This document shows positions 9,093-19,814 of a stretch of 64,000 nucleotides of DNA, piece after piece. The position numbers and the translations under genes are program-made. The notes beneath the pieces were generated by a model, which searched no databases, was not told the origin of the DNA, and worked only from the letters and a program-made list of their open reading frames with translations. How positions within the stretch are numbered: the first letter of the stretch is position 1; each line of letters starts with the position of its first letter. The stretch comes from Pseudomonas sp. B21-056 (GTDB lineage Bacteria; Pseudomonadota; Gammaproteobacteria; Pseudomonadales; Pseudomonadaceae). Where the stretch lies: positions 4,960,001-5,024,000 of the forward strand of contig NZ_CP087203.1 of NCBI RefSeq assembly GCF_026016325.1. Direction: 5' to 3'.

Positions 9093-9191
9093 GGGGTAAT
9101 GCGCCTCTCAAGTCTTGCACCTGGATTTCACCAATAGCCCGCCCCAAGGCATACTTGCCACCCTTCGCATTCCAGAACCCGAAACCGCCCC

Positions 9192-10700
9192 ATGCGTATC
9201 CACGTCAGTTTCATCGACCGCGTCGGCATCACCCAGGAAGTCCTGGCTTTGCTGGGTGGGCGCAATCTCAATCTGGATGCGGTGGAGATGGTGCCGCCCA
9301 ACGTCTACATCGACGCCCCGACCCTCAGCCCGCAGGTGCTGGACGAGCTGCGCGAGGCGCTGTTCAGCGTGCGCGGGGTGCAGGCGGTCACCGTGGTGGA
9401 CATCCTGCCGGGCCAGCGTCGGCATCTACAGCTCGATGCTTTGCTGGCGGCCATGACCGATCCGGTGCTGGCCCTCGACAGCGCCGGCAACGTGTTGCTG
9501 GCCAACCCCGCGCTGATTGCCCTGTACGGTCGCGAACCGGCCGGTGAAAGCGTGGCCGGGCTGTTCGGGGACGAGGCGCTGCTGGGCAGCTTGCTGGAGA
9601 ATGGCTTTCGCTTGCCGCTGCGGGAAATCACCCTCAACGGCCAGACCTTGCTGCTGGACGCCACACCCATCACCGACGCCGGCGCGCTGCTCACGCTGTA
9701 TCAGCCGAACCGCATCGGCGAACGCCTGTCGGCGCTGCACCACGACCATGCCGAAGGTTTTGACGCGCTGCTCGGCGACTCCCCGGCGATCCGCACCCTC
9801 AAGGCCCGGGCGCAACGGGTTGCGGCGCTGGATGCACCGCTGCTGATCCAGGGCGAAACCGGCACCGGCAAGGAGCTGGTGGCCCGGGCCTGCCATGCCA
9901 TCAGCGCGCGGCATGGCGCGCCGTTCCTGGCCCTGAACTGCGCCGCGCTGCCGGAGAACCTGGCCGAAAGCGAACTGTTCGGCTATGCCCCCGGCGCCTT
10001 TACCGGCGCACAACGGGGCGGTAAACCGGGGCTGATGGAACTGGCGAACCAGGGCACGGTGTTCCTCGACGAAATCGGCGAGATGTCACCGTATCTGCAA
10101 GCCAAGCTGCTGCGTTTCCTCAACGACGGCAGCTTCCGCCGGGTCGGCGGCGACCGGGAAATCAAGGTCAACGTGCGGATCCTCAGCGCGACCCATCGCA
10201 ATCTGGAGAAGATGGTCAACGAAGGTTCGTTCCGCGAAGACCTGTTCTATCGCCTGAACGTGCTCAACGTCGAAGTCCCGCCCCTGCGTGAGCGCGGCCA
10301 GGACATCCTGCTGCTGGCTCGGTATTTCATGCAGCAGGCCTGTGCGCAGATCCAGCGCCCGGTCTGTCGCCTGGCCCCCGGCACCTATCCGGCGCTGCTG
10401 GGCAACCGCTGGCCCGGCAACGTGCGGCAACTGCAGAACGTGATCTTCCGCGCCGCGGCCATTTGCGAAAGCAGCCTGGTGGACATCGGCGACCTGGACA
10501 TCGCCGGCACCTCCGTCGCACGACAAGGCGATGTGGACGTCGAAAGCCTGGAACAGGCCATGGAAACCTTCGAGAAACACCTGCTCGAAAGCCTCTATGT
10601 CAACTACCCCTCCACCCGCCAGCTCGCCAGCCGCCTGCAAACATCCCACACGGCAATTGCCCATCGGTTGCGCAAGTATGGGATTTCCAACAAGCCGTAG
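9192..10700 (+). CDS. gcsR: Sigma54-dependent TyrR-type activator, likely glycine cleavage regulator GcsR
   Basis: This 502-residue protein has the TyrR layout: an N-terminal ACT domain (about 1-70), a PAS domain (about 76-175), an AAA+ domain with Walker A GETGTGKE (221-228) and a canonical GAFTGA loop (268-273), and a C-terminal helix-turn-helix (RQLASRLQTSHTAIAHRLRKYG). There is no receiver domain, so a ligand rather than phosphorylation should control it. It lies directly upstream of gcvH-gcvP-sdaA-gcvT, and GcsR-like operators plus a sigma54 promoter are present in between. In P. aeruginosa GcsR activates this operon in response to glycine. PhhR is an alternative family member, but context favours GcsR. 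Confidence 0.85.
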   Translation: MRIHVSFIDRVGITQEVLALLGGRNLNLDAVEMVPPNVYIDAPTLSPQVLDELREALFSVRGVQAVTVVDILPGQRRHLQLDALLAAMTDPVLALDSAGNVLLANPALIALYGREPAGESVAGLFGDEALLGSLLENGFRLPLREITLNGQTLLLDATPITDAGALLTLYQPNRIGERLSALHHDHAEGFDALLGDSPAIRTLKARAQRVAALDAPLLIQGETGTGKELVARACHAISARHGAPFLALNCAALPENLAESELFGYAPGAFTGAQRGGKPGLMELANQGTVFLDEIGEMSPYLQAKLLRFLNDGSFRRVGGDREIKVNVRILSATHRNLEKMVNEGSFREDLFYRLNVLNVEVPPLRERGQDILLLARYFMQQACAQIQRPVCRLAPGTYPALLGNRWPGNVRQLQNVIFRAAAICESSLVDIGDLDIAGTSVARQGDVDVESLEQAMETFEKHLLESLYVNYPSTRQLASRLQTSHTAIAHRLRKYGISNKP

Positions 10701-10718
10701 GTCCACCGCTGTCCCCCT

Positions 10719-10807
10719 TGTGGGAGCGAGCCTGCTCGCGATGGCGGCGTGTCAGTTACAGAAATATTGGCTGATACTCCGCCATCGCGAGCAGGCTCGC
10801 TCCCACA
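10719..10807. repeat. REP-type inverted pair, copy 3
   Basis: The two arms start at 10719 and end at 10807. The element occupies the gap between gcsR and the operators of the gcv operon. Confidence 0.9.
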
Positions 10808-10853
10808 GGAGTTCGGCGGTGTTATACAAACCCAGCCAAAAACGACCTCCACA

Positions 10854-10871
10854 TGTACTGAAAGCGCTACA
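10854..10871 (+). promoter_or_regulatory. Probable GcsR operator 1 (weaker half-site)
   Basis: TGTACTG-N4-CGCTACA has the 7-4-7 layout of the published GcsR site (TGTAACG-N4-CGTTCCG). The left half matches less well than at sites 2 and 3. It sits one base before site 2, giving a 19-base tandem spacing. Confidence 0.55.
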
Positions 10872-10872
10872 G

Positions 10873-10890
10873 CGGAACGATATCGCTACA
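10873..10890 (-). promoter_or_regulatory. Probable GcsR operator 2
   Basis: On the minus strand this reads TGTAGCG-ATAT-CGTTCCG, which differs from the published GcsR consensus by one base. It lies about 150 bases upstream of the -24/-12 promoter, a normal distance for a sigma54 enhancer. Confidence 0.75.
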
Positions 10891-10953
10891 GACAGCGGTA
10901 AACAGCGCCGTATAAGGCTTTGATCCCACAACATTTTTATTTAGGCGCAACAC

Positions 10954-10971
10954 TGTAGCGATTTCGCTACA
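10954..10971 (+). promoter_or_regulatory. Probable GcsR operator 3 (perfect palindrome)
   Basis: TGTAGCGATTTCGCTACA is a perfect 18-base palindrome apart from the central bases, with the 7-4-7 GcsR layout. It lies about 65 bases upstream of the -24 element. Confidence 0.75.
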
Positions 10972-11034
10972 GCGTGGTGTTTTCACGCCCAGAGAAACTC
11001 GAACAATTCCTTGAGATACAAGCACTTATCAACA

Positions 11035-11052
11035 TTGGCCGCATTCTTGCTA
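11035..11052 (+). promoter_or_regulatory. Sigma54 (-24/-12) promoter of the gcv operon
   Basis: TTGGCC-GCATTC-TTGCTA has the invariant GG and GC with exactly ten bases between them. Transcription should start near 11062, leaving a leader of about 70 bases before gcvH. An enhancer-binding activator gene and its operators lie just upstream, which supports the call. Confidence 0.8.
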
Positions 11053-11130
11053 TGGGTATAACCATACGGCCGGGCCAAGCCCCGCGCCTTTCTTCGCGTC
11101 CACCAGACGAATCTGGCCCCAGGAGTTTCC

Positions 11131-11514
11131 ATGAGCGAGTTGCGTTTCACTGAAGATCACGAATGGCTGCGCGCCGAAGCCGACGGCAGCGTTACAGTCG
11201 GCATCACTGCATTTGCGCAGAACGCCTTGGGCGATGTGGTCTATGTTCAGTTACCGGAACTGCAAACCTACGCCAAGGGTGCCGAAGCCTCGACCGTGGA
11301 ATCGGTGAAAGCCGCCAGCGGTGTCTACATGCCACTGGACGGTGAAGTGCTCGAAACCAACCCGGCCCTGGAAAGCAATCCCGAACTGGTCAACGAAGAT
11401 CCGCTGGGTGAAGGCTGGTTTTTCCGTTTCAAGCCAGCCAATGCCGCTGAAGTTGGCCAACTGCTGGATCAGGACGCCTACGACCGTCTGATCAAAGCCA
11501 ACGCCCAAGCCTGA
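11131..11514 (+). CDS. gcvH: Glycine cleavage system H protein
   Basis: This 127-residue carrier shuttles the aminomethyl group of glycine on a lipoyl arm between the P, T and L proteins. The lipoylation lysine is Lys60 in the conserved ESVKAAS motif. The length is normal for the family. It opens a probable gcvH-gcvP-sdaA-gcvT operon, driven by the sigma54 promoter upstream. A strong site (CAGGAG) precedes the ATG. This is the second glycine cleavage set (gcvH2-type) in Pseudomonas nomenclature, judged by operon order. Confidence 0.95.
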   Translation: MSELRFTEDHEWLRAEADGSVTVGITAFAQNALGDVVYVQLPELQTYAKGAEASTVESVKAASGVYMPLDGEVLETNPALESNPELVNEDPLGEGWFFRFKPANAAEVGQLLDQDAYDRLIKANAQA

Positions 11515-11524
11515 GGAGCGCCAC

Positions 11525-14374
11525 ATGACCGTTAATCTGGGCACCGCCAACGAATTCATCGCCCGCCACATCGGCCCACGGGCCAGCGACGAGCAAGCCA
11601 TGCTCGAGCGCCTGGGTTACGACTCCCTGCAAGCCCTGAGCGCCAGCGTCATCCCTGAAAGCATCAAGGGCACCAGCGTGCTGGACATGGACGACGGCCA
11701 GAGCGAAGCCGATGCCCTGGCCTCGATCAAGGCCATCGCCGCCAGGAACCAGCTGTTCAAGACCTACATCGGCCAGGGCTACTACAACTGCCACACGCCG
11801 GCACCGATCCTGCGCAACCTGCTGGAAAACCCGGCCTGGTACACCGCCTATACTCCGTACCAGCCGGAAATTTCCCAGGGTCGTCTCGAAGCGCTGCTGA
11901 ACTTCCAGACCCTGATCAGCGACCTCACCGGCCTGCCGATCGCCAACGCATCCTTGCTGGACGAAGCCACCGCCGCCGCCGAAGCCATGACCTTCTGCAA
12001 GCGCCTGAGCAAGAACAAGGGCAGCAACGCCTTCTTCGCTTCGAGCCACTGCCATCCACAGACCCTCGACGTGCTGCGCACCCGTGCCGAGCCCCTGGGC
12101 ATTGACGTGGTGGTCGGCGACGAACGCGAGCTGACCGATGCCAGCCCGTTCTTCGGCGCGCTGCTGCAATACCCGGCCAGCAACGGCGACCTGTTCGACT
12201 ACCGCGAACTGACCGAACGCTTCCACGCGGCCAACGCCCTGGTGGCGGTCGCGGCTGACCTGCTGGCCCTGACCCTGCTGACCCCGCCGGGTGAATTCGG
12301 CGCCGACGTCGCCATTGGCAGCGCCCAGCGCTTCGGCGTACCGCTGGGTTTCGGCGGCCCGCACGCGGCCTATTTCTCCACAAAAGATGCCTTCAAGCGC
12401 GACATGCCCGGCCGTCTGGTCGGGGTGTCCGTGGACCGTTTCGGCAAGCCGGCCCTGCGCCTGGCGATGCAGACCCGCGAGCAGCATATCCGCCGCGAGA
12501 AAGCCACGAGCAACATCTGCACCGCCCAGGTGTTGCTGGCGAACATCGCCAGCATGTACGCCGTTTACCACGGCCCCAAAGGCCTGGTGCAGATCGCCAA
12601 CCGCATCCATCACCTCACCGCGATCCTCGCCAAGGGCCTGGGCGCGTTGGGCGTGAGCGTCGAACAGGACAGCTTCTTCGATACCCTGACCCTGCACACC
12701 GGTGCGCAAACCGCCGCCCTGCACGACCAGGCCCGCGCCCAGCGCATCAACCTGCGAGTAGTGGATGCTGAACGCCTGGGCCTGTCCCTGGACGAAACCA
12801 CCTGCCAGGCCGACATCGAAACCCTCTGGAGCGTGTTGGCCGGCGGCAAGGCCCTGCCGGACTTCGCCACCCTCGCCGCCAGCGTGCAGAGCTGCATCCC
12901 CGCCGAGCTGGTGCGCCAGTCGCCGGTCCTCAGCCACCCGGTGTTCAACCGCTATCACTCCGAAACCGAGCTGATGCGCTACCTGCGCAAGCTCGCCGAC
13001 AAGGACCTGGCCCTGGATCGCACCATGATCCCGCTGGGCTCCTGCACCATGAAGCTCAACGCCGCCAGCGAAATGATCCCGGTGACCTGGGCCGAGTTCG
13101 GCGCCCTGCATCCATTCGCCCCGGCCGAACAGAGCGCCGGTTACCAGCAACTGACCGATGAACTGGAAGCCATGCTCTGCGCCGCCACCGGCTACGACGC
13201 GGTGTCGCTGCAACCCAACGCCGGTTCCCAGGGTGAGTACGCCGGCCTGCTGGCGATCCGCGCCTATCACCAGAGCCGTGGCGAAGGCCGCCGCGACATC
13301 TGCCTGATCCCGTCCTCGGCCCACGGCACCAACCCGGCCACCGCCAACATGGCCGGCATGCGCGTAGTGGTCACCGCCTGCGATGCCCGGGGCAACGTCG
13401 ACATCGAAGACCTGCGGGCCAAGGCCATCGAGCACCGCGAACACCTCGCCGCGCTGATGATCACCTACCCATCCACCCACGGTGTGTTCGAAGAAGGCAT
13501 CCGCGAAATCTGCGGCATCATTCATGACAACGGCGGCCAGGTGTACATCGACGGCGCCAACATGAACGCCATGGTCGGCCTTTGCGCGCCGGGCAAGTTC
13601 GGCGGCGACGTGTCGCACCTGAACCTGCACAAGACCTTCTGCATTCCCCACGGCGGTGGCGGCCCGGGCGTCGGCCCGATTGGCGTCAAGTCGCACCTGG
13701 CGCCGTTCCTGCCGGGCCACGCCAACATGGAACGCAAGGAAGGCGCGGTGTGTGCGGCGCCGTTCGGCAGCGCGAGCATCCTGCCGATCACCTGGATGTA
13801 CATCCGCATGATGGGCGGCGCGGGCCTCAAGCGCGCCTCGCAACTGGCGATCCTCAACGCCAACTACATCGCCCGTCGCCTGGAAGAGCATTACCCGGTG
13901 CTCTACACCGGCAGCAATGGCCTGGTGGCCCACGAGTGCATCCTCGACCTGCGCCCGCTCAAGGACAGCAGCGGCATCAGCGTCGATGACGTGGCCAAGC
14001 GCCTGATCGATTTCGGCTTCCACGCCCCGACCATGTCGTTCCCGGTGGCCGGCACGCTGATGATCGAGCCGACCGAAAGCGAATCCAGGGAAGAACTGGA
14101 CCGTTTCTGCGACGCCATGATCTGCATCCGCGAAGAAATCCGCGCGGTGGAAAACGGCAGCCTGGACAAAGACGACAACCCGCTGAAAAACGCCCCGCAC
14201 ACCGCGGCGGAACTCGTCGGCGAGTGGACTCACCCCTATAGCCGCGAACAGGCGGTGTACCCGGTGGCGTCGTTGATCGAAGGCAAATACTGGCCGCCGG
14301 TGGGCCGGGTCGACAACGTATTCGGCGACCGCAACCTGGTCTGCGCCTGCCCGTCGATCGAAAGCTACGCTTGA
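11525..14374 (+). CDS. gcvP: Glycine dehydrogenase (aminomethyl-transferring), P protein
   Basis: This 949-residue PLP enzyme decarboxylates glycine and loads the aminomethyl group onto GcvH. It is the single-chain form, with two homologous halves. The PLP lysine is Lys703 in [18 protein letters not shown]. It starts ten bases after gcvH. A large open frame on the opposite strand is a codon-bias shadow. The next gene in the P. aeruginosa operon, glyA2, is not present here. Confidence 0.96.
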   Translation: MTVNLGTANEFIARHIGPRASDEQAMLERLGYDSLQALSASVIPESIKGTSVLDMDDGQSEADALASIKAIAARNQLFKTYIGQGYYNCHTPAPILRNLLENPAWYTAYTPYQPEISQGRLEALLNFQTLISDLTGLPIANASLLDEATAAAEAMTFCKRLSKNKGSNAFFASSHCHPQTLDVLRTRAEPLGIDVVVGDERELTDASPFFGALLQYPASNGDLFDYRELTERFHAANALVAVAADLLALTLLTPPGEFGADVAIGSAQRFGVPLGFGGPHAAYFSTKDAFKRDMPGRLVGVSVDRFGKPALRLAMQTREQHIRREKATSNICTAQVLLANIASMYAVYHGPKGLVQIANRIHHLTAILAKGLGALGVSVEQDSFFDTLTLHTGAQTAALHDQARAQRINLRVVDAERLGLSLDETTCQADIETLWSVLAGGKALPDFATLAASVQSCIPAELVRQSPVLSHPVFNRYHSETELMRYLRKLADKDLALDRTMIPLGSCTMKLNAASEMIPVTWAEFGALHPFAPAEQSAGYQQLTDELEAMLCAATGYDAVSLQPNAGSQGEYAGLLAIRAYHQSRGEGRRDICLIPSSAHGTNPATANMAGMRVVVTACDARGNVDIEDLRAKAIEHREHLAALMITYPSTHGVFEEGIREICGIIHDNGGQVYIDGANMNAMVGLCAPGKFGGDVSHLNLHKTFCIPHGGGGPGVGPIGVKSHLAPFLPGHANMERKEGAVCAAPFGSASILPITWMYIRMMGGAGLKRASQLAILNANYIARRLEEHYPVLYTGSNGLVAHECILDLRPLKDSSGISVDDVAKRLIDFGFHAPTMSFPVAGTLMIEPTESESREELDRFCDAMICIREEIRAVENGSLDKDDNPLKNAPHTAAELVGEWTHPYSREQAVYPVASLIEGKYWPPVGRVDNVFGDRNLVCACPSIESYA

Positions 14375-14408
14375 CCTGTGAGGGGGGTGGGTCAACCGCC
14401 CCCTCACA
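14371..14408 (+). terminator. Strong hairpin after gcvP without U-run
   Basis: TGTGAGGGGG at 14377-14386 pairs perfectly with CCCCCTCACA at 14399-14408. A competing stem TTGACC (14371-14376) with GGTCAA (14390-14395) overlaps it. There is no U-run, so it more likely stabilises the upstream message or reduces read-through into sdaA than terminates fully. Confidence 0.5.
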
Positions 14409-14427
14409 ACAACACCGCCTATCCCCC

Positions 14428-14517
14428 TGTGGGAGCGAGCCTGCTCGCGATTGCGGTGTGACAGCCAATACAGATGTTGACTGACACTCCACAATCGCGA
14501 GCAGGCTCGCTCCCACA
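14428..14517. repeat. REP-type inverted pair, copy 4, in the gcvP-sdaA gap
   Basis: Arms start at 14428 and end at 14517. The element sits where glyA2 lies in the P. aeruginosa operon. Confidence 0.9.
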
Positions 14518-14569
14518 GGGTTCCCTATCAATCTTTTCGATCGCCATAAAAAGAAACCGGAGAAACACC

Positions 14570-15946
<1,377 letters not shown>

Positions 15947-15973
15947 TCTTCCTCAACATTTCCAGGAACTGAT

Positions 15974-17098
15974 ATGTCCACCGAAGCACTGCTGAAAACC
16001 CCGCTGCATGCCCTGCACCTTGAACTCGGCGCCCGCATGGTGCCGTTCGCCGGCTATGACATGCCGGTGCAGTACCCATTGGGGGTCATGAAAGAACATC
16101 AGCACACCCGCGATCAGGCCGGGCTGTTCGACGTCTCCCACATGGGCCAGATCCGCCTGACCGGCGCAGGTGCCGCCCAGGCCCTGGAAACCCTGGTGCC
16201 GGTGGACATCATCGACCTGCCGGTGGGCATGCAGCGCTACGCCATGTTCACCAATGACAAGGGCGGCATTCTCGACGACCTGATGGTCGCCAACCTGGGC
16301 AACGACGAGCTGTTCCTGGTGGTCAACGCCGCCTGCAAGGACCAGGACCTGGCCCATCTGCGTGCCCACATCAGCGGCCAGTGCGACATTGAGCCGCTGT
16401 TCGAAGCCCGCGCCCTGCTCGCCCTGCAAGGTCCGGCCGCCGTCACCGTGCTTGCACGCCTGGCACCGGACGTGGCGAAGATGACCTTCATGCAGTTCCA
16501 GCGCGTCACGCTGCTGGGCGTGGACTGCTTTGTCAGCCGCTCGGGCTACACCGGTGAAGACGGCTTCGAAATCTCCGTGCCCGCCGCCGATGCGGAAAAA
16601 CTCGCCCGCGCCCTGCTGGCCGAGCCGGAAGTGGCCGCCATCGGCCTCGGCGCCCGTGATTCCCTGCGCCTGGAAGCCGGCCTGTGCCTCTACGGCCACG
16701 ACATGAACACCGAGACAACGCCGATCGAAGCCAGCCTGTTGTGGGCCATCTCCAAGATTCGTCGCGCCGACGGTGCCCGCGCAGGTGGCTTCCCGGGCGC
16801 CGAAACCGTGTTCGCCCAGCAACAGAATGGCGTGAGCCGTAAACGCGTTGGCCTGCTGCCCCAGGAACGCACGCCCGTGCGTGAAGGCGCCGAAATCGTC
16901 AACGAAGCCGGCGAGATCATCGGTTCGGTGTGCAGCGGCGGTTTCGGTCCGACCCTCGGCGGTCCGCTGGCGATGGGTTACCTGGACGTCGCCTATACCG
17001 CCTTGGAGACGCCAGTCTGGGCGATTGTTCGTGGGAAAAAGGTGCCTTTGCTTGTAAGCAAAATGCCATTCGTTGCACAACGCTACTACCGCGGTTGA
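15974..17098 (+). CDS. gcvT: Glycine cleavage system aminomethyltransferase (T protein)
   Basis: This 374-residue enzyme transfers the methylene carbon from aminomethyl-GcvH to tetrahydrofolate and releases ammonia. The N-terminal folate-binding part contains MVPFAGYDMPVQY and FDVSHMGQ. The C-terminal barrel contains RVGLLPQERTPVREGAEI. Length is typical. It follows sdaA by 27 bases with its own AGGAAC site and ends the operon. Confidence 0.94.
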   Translation: MSTEALLKTPLHALHLELGARMVPFAGYDMPVQYPLGVMKEHQHTRDQAGLFDVSHMGQIRLTGAGAAQALETLVPVDIIDLPVGMQRYAMFTNDKGGILDDLMVANLGNDELFLVVNAACKDQDLAHLRAHISGQCDIEPLFEARALLALQGPAAVTVLARLAPDVAKMTFMQFQRVTLLGVDCFVSRSGYTGEDGFEISVPAADAEKLARALLAEPEVAAIGLGARDSLRLEAGLCLYGHDMNTETTPIEASLLWAISKIRRADGARAGGFPGAETVFAQQQNGVSRKRVGLLPQERTPVREGAEIVNEAGEIIGSVCSGGFGPTLGGPLAMGYLDVAYTALETPVWAIVRGKKVPLLVSKMPFVAQRYYRG

Positions 17099-17123
17099 TT
17101 GACTGTTTCTATAAGTAACGCGC

Positions 17124-17155
17124 TTGCGTTATACATGCACTAATGTGTAACGCAA
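17124..17155 (+). other. Long inverted repeat after gcvT
   Basis: TTGCGTTATACAT at 17124-17136 pairs with ATGTGTAACGCAA at 17143-17155 around a six-base loop, with one G-T pair. No U-run follows. It could be the 3' end of the gcv message or an operator for the transcript that starts toward the cold-shock gene. Confidence 0.5.
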
Positions 17156-17277
17156 ACGCCATAAAAGGGTGCATTTATTCCCTATTGAAGGGGGTTTATA
17201 ACACCGGCAAACAATTGAACTAGCCTATCGATTAAGCCCAGGCCAGCGAAGCGTGTAAATGGCGACAAGCTGAGGAA

Positions 17278-17307
17278 AACCGGGCCCTTCGGAGGGGGTT
17301 GTTTTTT
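17278..17307 (+). terminator. Terminator-like hairpin with U-run in the csp leader region
   Basis: AACC pairs with GGTT and CCCT with AGGG around a TCGG tetraloop, with a GGG/G internal loop. GTTTTTT follows at once. It lies about 190 bases before the cold-shock coding region, so it either ends a short non-coding RNA starting after gcvT or acts as an attenuator. Confidence 0.5.
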
Positions 17308-17439
17308 CATTCGTAGTTGGCGTAGAGTTTGGTCACTGTGTTTGCATGGGTCGCTTGGAATCGTGACCTGGGCAGTAGCCTAAGAAGTTCGCTACATCCC
17401 GTTCGACGTCTCTTACTTTCCTGCAACCCAGCCCCAGTA

Positions 17440-17457
17440 CTCTTTCAAGTGAAAGAG
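17440..17457 (+). promoter_or_regulatory. 5' leader hairpin of the cold-shock gene
   Basis: CTCTTTC at 17440-17446 and GAAAGAG at 17451-17457 form a perfect seven-base stem with loop AAGT. It lies 36 bases upstream of the csp ATG. Structured leaders that change with temperature are common for csp genes. Confidence 0.45.
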
Positions 17458-17493
17458 GCTGTCACCAATTTAAGCGTCAAAGGAAATAAGAAA

Positions 17494-17706
17494 ATGGCTG
17501 AGCGTCAGAGCGGTACCGTCAAGTGGTTCAACGACGAAAAGGGTTTTGGTTTTATCACTCCTGAAAGCGGTCCGGATCTGTTCGTACATTTCCGTGCCAT
17601 CCAGGGCAACGGCTTCAAGAGCCTGAAAGAAGGCCAGAAAGTCACCTTCGTTGCCGTGCAGGGCCAGAAAGGCATGCAGGCTGATGAAGTACAAGCAGAA
17701 AGCTGA
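17494..17706 (+). CDS. CspA-family cold-shock protein
   Basis: This 70-residue single-domain RNA chaperone has both RNA-binding motifs: KGFGFI (RNP1-like) and LFVHF (RNP2-like). It starts [15 protein letters not shown]. The start at 17494 gives the normal family length; the longer frame from 17329 runs through the leader. A ribosome site AAAGGAAATAAG precedes it. It has a strong terminator. It resembles CapB/CspA of Pseudomonas, but the exact paralogue cannot be assigned from one copy. Confidence 0.93.
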   Translation: MAERQSGTVKWFNDEKGFGFITPESGPDLFVHFRAIQGNGFKSLKEGQKVTFVAVQGQKGMQADEVQAES

Positions 17707-17718
17707 TCTTCTGTAACG

Positions 17719-17754
17719 AAAAAGCCCCTGATACTGATATCAGGGGCTTTTTTG
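17719..17754 (+). terminator. Rho-independent terminator of the csp gene
   Basis: AAGCCCCTGAT and ATCAGGGGCTT form an 11-base stem around ACTGAT, followed by TTTTT. Confidence 0.9.
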
Positions 17755-17800
17755 TGCCCGTAAATCCGTAAAATGGCTTCTTTTTTCATCCGAGGCCGTC

Positions 17801-18289
17801 ATGCCGAAACACCTGCTCACCCCTCAGGGCGACTTCCCCCCCGTCGGCCTGGGTCGCCGCCTGGCGGCGATGTTCTATGACTTCCTGCTGTGCACGGCGT
17901 TGCTGATCGTTACCAGCGGCGTCTACAAGATGATCCAGATGGGAATCATCGGCGAAGAGAAAATGCGCGCCCTCACCGAAGCCGGTGCACTGGATGGCGA
18001 CCCGCTGCTGTCCACCGTGCTGCTGTTCGTGCTGTTCGGTTTCTTCGCCAAGTTCTGGACCCACAACGGCCAGACCCTGGGCATGCAGGTATGGGGCATT
18101 CGCGTACAAAACGCCGACGGCACGGCCATCAGCTTGTGGCAGGCGCTGTTGCGGTTCGTGGTGTCGATTGCATCATGGCTGCCGGTAGGGCTGGGCTTTA
18201 TCTGGGCACTGTTCGACAAGCGCAAGCGCAGCTGGCATGACATCTATTCGGACACGCAGCTGGTGCGGGTTCCCAAGAAGACCCGGTAA
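17801..18289 (+). CDS. RDD family membrane protein
   Basis: This 162-residue protein has the RDD signature: GLGRRLAAMFYDFLL at the N-terminus and DKRKRSWHDIYSDTQLV at the C-terminus. Three hydrophobic segments lie at about 25-45, 68-85 and 118-140. RDD proteins are small inner-membrane proteins proposed to act in transport; the substrate is unknown. It is a single-gene unit after the csp terminator. Confidence 0.85.
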   Translation: MPKHLLTPQGDFPPVGLGRRLAAMFYDFLLCTALLIVTSGVYKMIQMGIIGEEKMRALTEAGALDGDPLLSTVLLFVLFGFFAKFWTHNGQTLGMQVWGIRVQNADGTAISLWQALLRFVVSIASWLPVGLGFIWALFDKRKRSWHDIYSDTQLVRVPKKTR

Positions 18290-18316
18290 CAGCACAGCTT
18301 TGTAGGTGGAACCTAT

Positions 18317-18463
18317 TGTGGCGAGGGGATTTATCGAAACGTCGCACCGCCCCGCTGGGGTGCGAAGCGCCCCTAAAGCCAGTCGACTCGGTTTGCCTGG
18401 ATAATCGAGTTGACTGTTATAGGGCTGCTTCGCAGCCCAGCGGGGATAAATCCCCTCGCCACA
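18317..18463. repeat. TGTGGCGAGGGGAT-type inverted repeat, copy 1
   Basis: TGTGGCGAGGGGATTTATC at 18317 and GATAAATCCCCTCGCCACA ending at 18463 are perfect outer arms. Inner arms are CCGCTGGGGTGCGAAGCGCC and GGCTGCTTCGCAGCCCAGCG. It sits between convergent genes. A second copy is at 42621-42756. Confidence 0.85.
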
Positions 18464-18472
18464 GAGCCCCCA

Positions 18473-19531
18473 TCAGGCGTTACCGGCCAGCTTCATCCGC
18501 GCCGCCTGGGTGAAGTCCAGCATGCGCTTGAGCGGGCGAATGGCCTGGGGGATCAATGCCGGGTCGACGAAGATCTCATTGGTACCTTCCTGCAGGCTCT
18601 TGAGGGTGCGCTCCAGGGTATTCATCGCCATCCACGGGCAGTGTGCGCAACTGCGGCAGGCCGCGCCGTTGCCGGCGGTAGGGGCTTCGATGAAGACCTT
18701 GTCCGGGCACAGCTGCTGCATCTTGTAGAAGATGCCGCGGTCGGTGGCGACGATCAGCGTCTTGTTCGGCAGGCTCTGGGCCGCGGCGATCAGTTGGCTG
18801 GTGGAGCCCACGGCGTCCGCCAGTTCGATCACCGAAGTCGGCGACTCCGGGTGCACCAGGATCGCGGCGTCCGGGTACAGGGCCTTCATGTCTTCCAACT
18901 GCTTGGACTTGAACTCTTCGTGGACGATGCAGGCGCCGTCCCAGAGCAACATGTCGGCGCCGGTCTTGCGCTGGATATAAGTGCCCAGGTGCTTGTCCGG
19001 CCCCCAGATGATCGTCTCACCGTTGTCCATCAGGCTCTCGACGATTTCCAGCGCGCAACTGGACGTCACCACCCAGTCGGCCCGGGCCTTGACCGCCGCC
19101 GAGGTGTTGGCATACACCACCACGGTACGCTCCGGGTGCTGGTCACAGAACGCCGAGAACTCGTCCACCGGGCAACCGAGGTCCAGGGAGCAGGTGGCTT
19201 CCAGGGTCGGCATCAGCACGCGTTTTTCAGGATTGAGGATCTTGGCGGTCTCGCCCATGAACCTGACCCCCGCCACCACCACGGTCTTGGCCGGATGGGC
19301 GTTGCCGAAGCGGGCCATTTCCAGGGAGTCGGACACGCAGCCCCCGGTTTCCTCGGCCAGGGCCTGGATGATCGGGTCGCAGTAGAAGTGCGCGACCAGC
19401 ACCGCGTCCTGAGCCTTGAGCTCGGCGGCGATGGCGGCGCGGTACCAGGCCTCTTGCTCGGCACTCAGCGGCTTGGGCTGCTTGGCGTCGAGGTGAGCCT
19501 GGACCAGAAGGCGTTCGGAAATTTGCGTCAT
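18473..19531 (-). CDS. nadA: Quinolinate synthase
   Basis: This 352-residue enzyme condenses iminoaspartate with dihydroxyacetone phosphate to quinolinate in NAD biosynthesis. The three cysteines that bind its [4Fe-4S] cluster fit [18 protein letters not shown] and the C-terminal [10 protein letters not shown]. The substrate-binding motif [10 protein letters not shown] is near residue 47. Length matches the Pseudomonas enzyme. In P. aeruginosa nadA also lies in the same direction from the queC/tRNA-Lys locus; the genes in between vary. Confidence 0.95.
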   Translation of the reverse strand: MTQISERLLVQAHLDAKQPKPLSAEQEAWYRAAIAAELKAQDAVLVAHFYCDPIIQALAEETGGCVSDSLEMARFGNAHPAKTVVVAGVRFMGETAKILNPEKRVLMPTLEATCSLDLGCPVDEFSAFCDQHPERTVVVYANTSAAVKARADWVVTSSCALEIVESLMDNGETIIWGPDKHLGTYIQRKTGADMLLWDGACIVHEEFKSKQLEDMKALYPDAAILVHPESPTSVIELADAVGSTSQLIAAAQSLPNKTLIVATDRGIFYKMQQLCPDKVFIEAPTAGNGAACRSCAHCPWMAMNTLERTLKSLQEGTNEIFVDPALIPQAIRPLKRMLDFTQAARMKLAGNA

Positions 19532-19738
19532 GTTCGCAAGACCTGCAGGCGCGTTTGCGCGAAAGTCGAGTATACACCCCGGCTCCGGACCACTCGGGTA
19601 CCGCCGGGAAAGTGGGTATCAATCAGGCACGGGACAGCGTGAAGCCGGCAAGGCTACAGAATATCCCGCCGATGCAAAAGATCATTCTGACCAGTCTCCG
19701 GCACGAGCCTTTCACCAACGCGTCGCTGCGCCCCAAGC

Positions 19739-19753
19739 TGACTGAAATGTAAT
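19739..19753 (+). promoter_or_regulatory. Candidate CopR/CusR copper box upstream of copA
   Basis: TGACTGAAATGTAAT matches the TGAC-N5-TGTAAT arrangement of the cop/cus/pco box bound by CopR-type regulators. A possible -10 (TATGGC, 19771-19776) lies 17 bases downstream, so the box would cover the -35 region. No copRS genes are in the window, so the regulator would act in trans. Confidence 0.55.
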
Positions 19754-19793
19754 CACCCGCCCCGCCGGCCTATGGCATCTTCCCTTCAAACCT

Positions 19794-19814
19794 GCACAGG
19801 GCCGCGCCCTGTGC
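19794..19814 (+). promoter_or_regulatory. Hairpin in the copA 5' leader
   Basis: GCACAGGGC and GCCCTGTGC form a perfect nine-base stem with loop CGC. It lies between the predicted transcription start and the copA ATG. Its function is unknown. Confidence 0.5.

Noticed and set aside
11053..11130. Glycine riboswitch in the gcv leader
   Set aside because: The leader is about 70 bases and lacks the tandem aptamer pattern; a sigma54 activator system explains control.
11492..14494. 1000-codon open frame opposite gcvP
   Set aside because: It is a shadow of the GC-rich coding strand; gcvP is full length with all motifs.
19675..19752. 26-codon open frame before copA
   Set aside because: No ribosome site, no similarity, and it overlaps the likely copper box.
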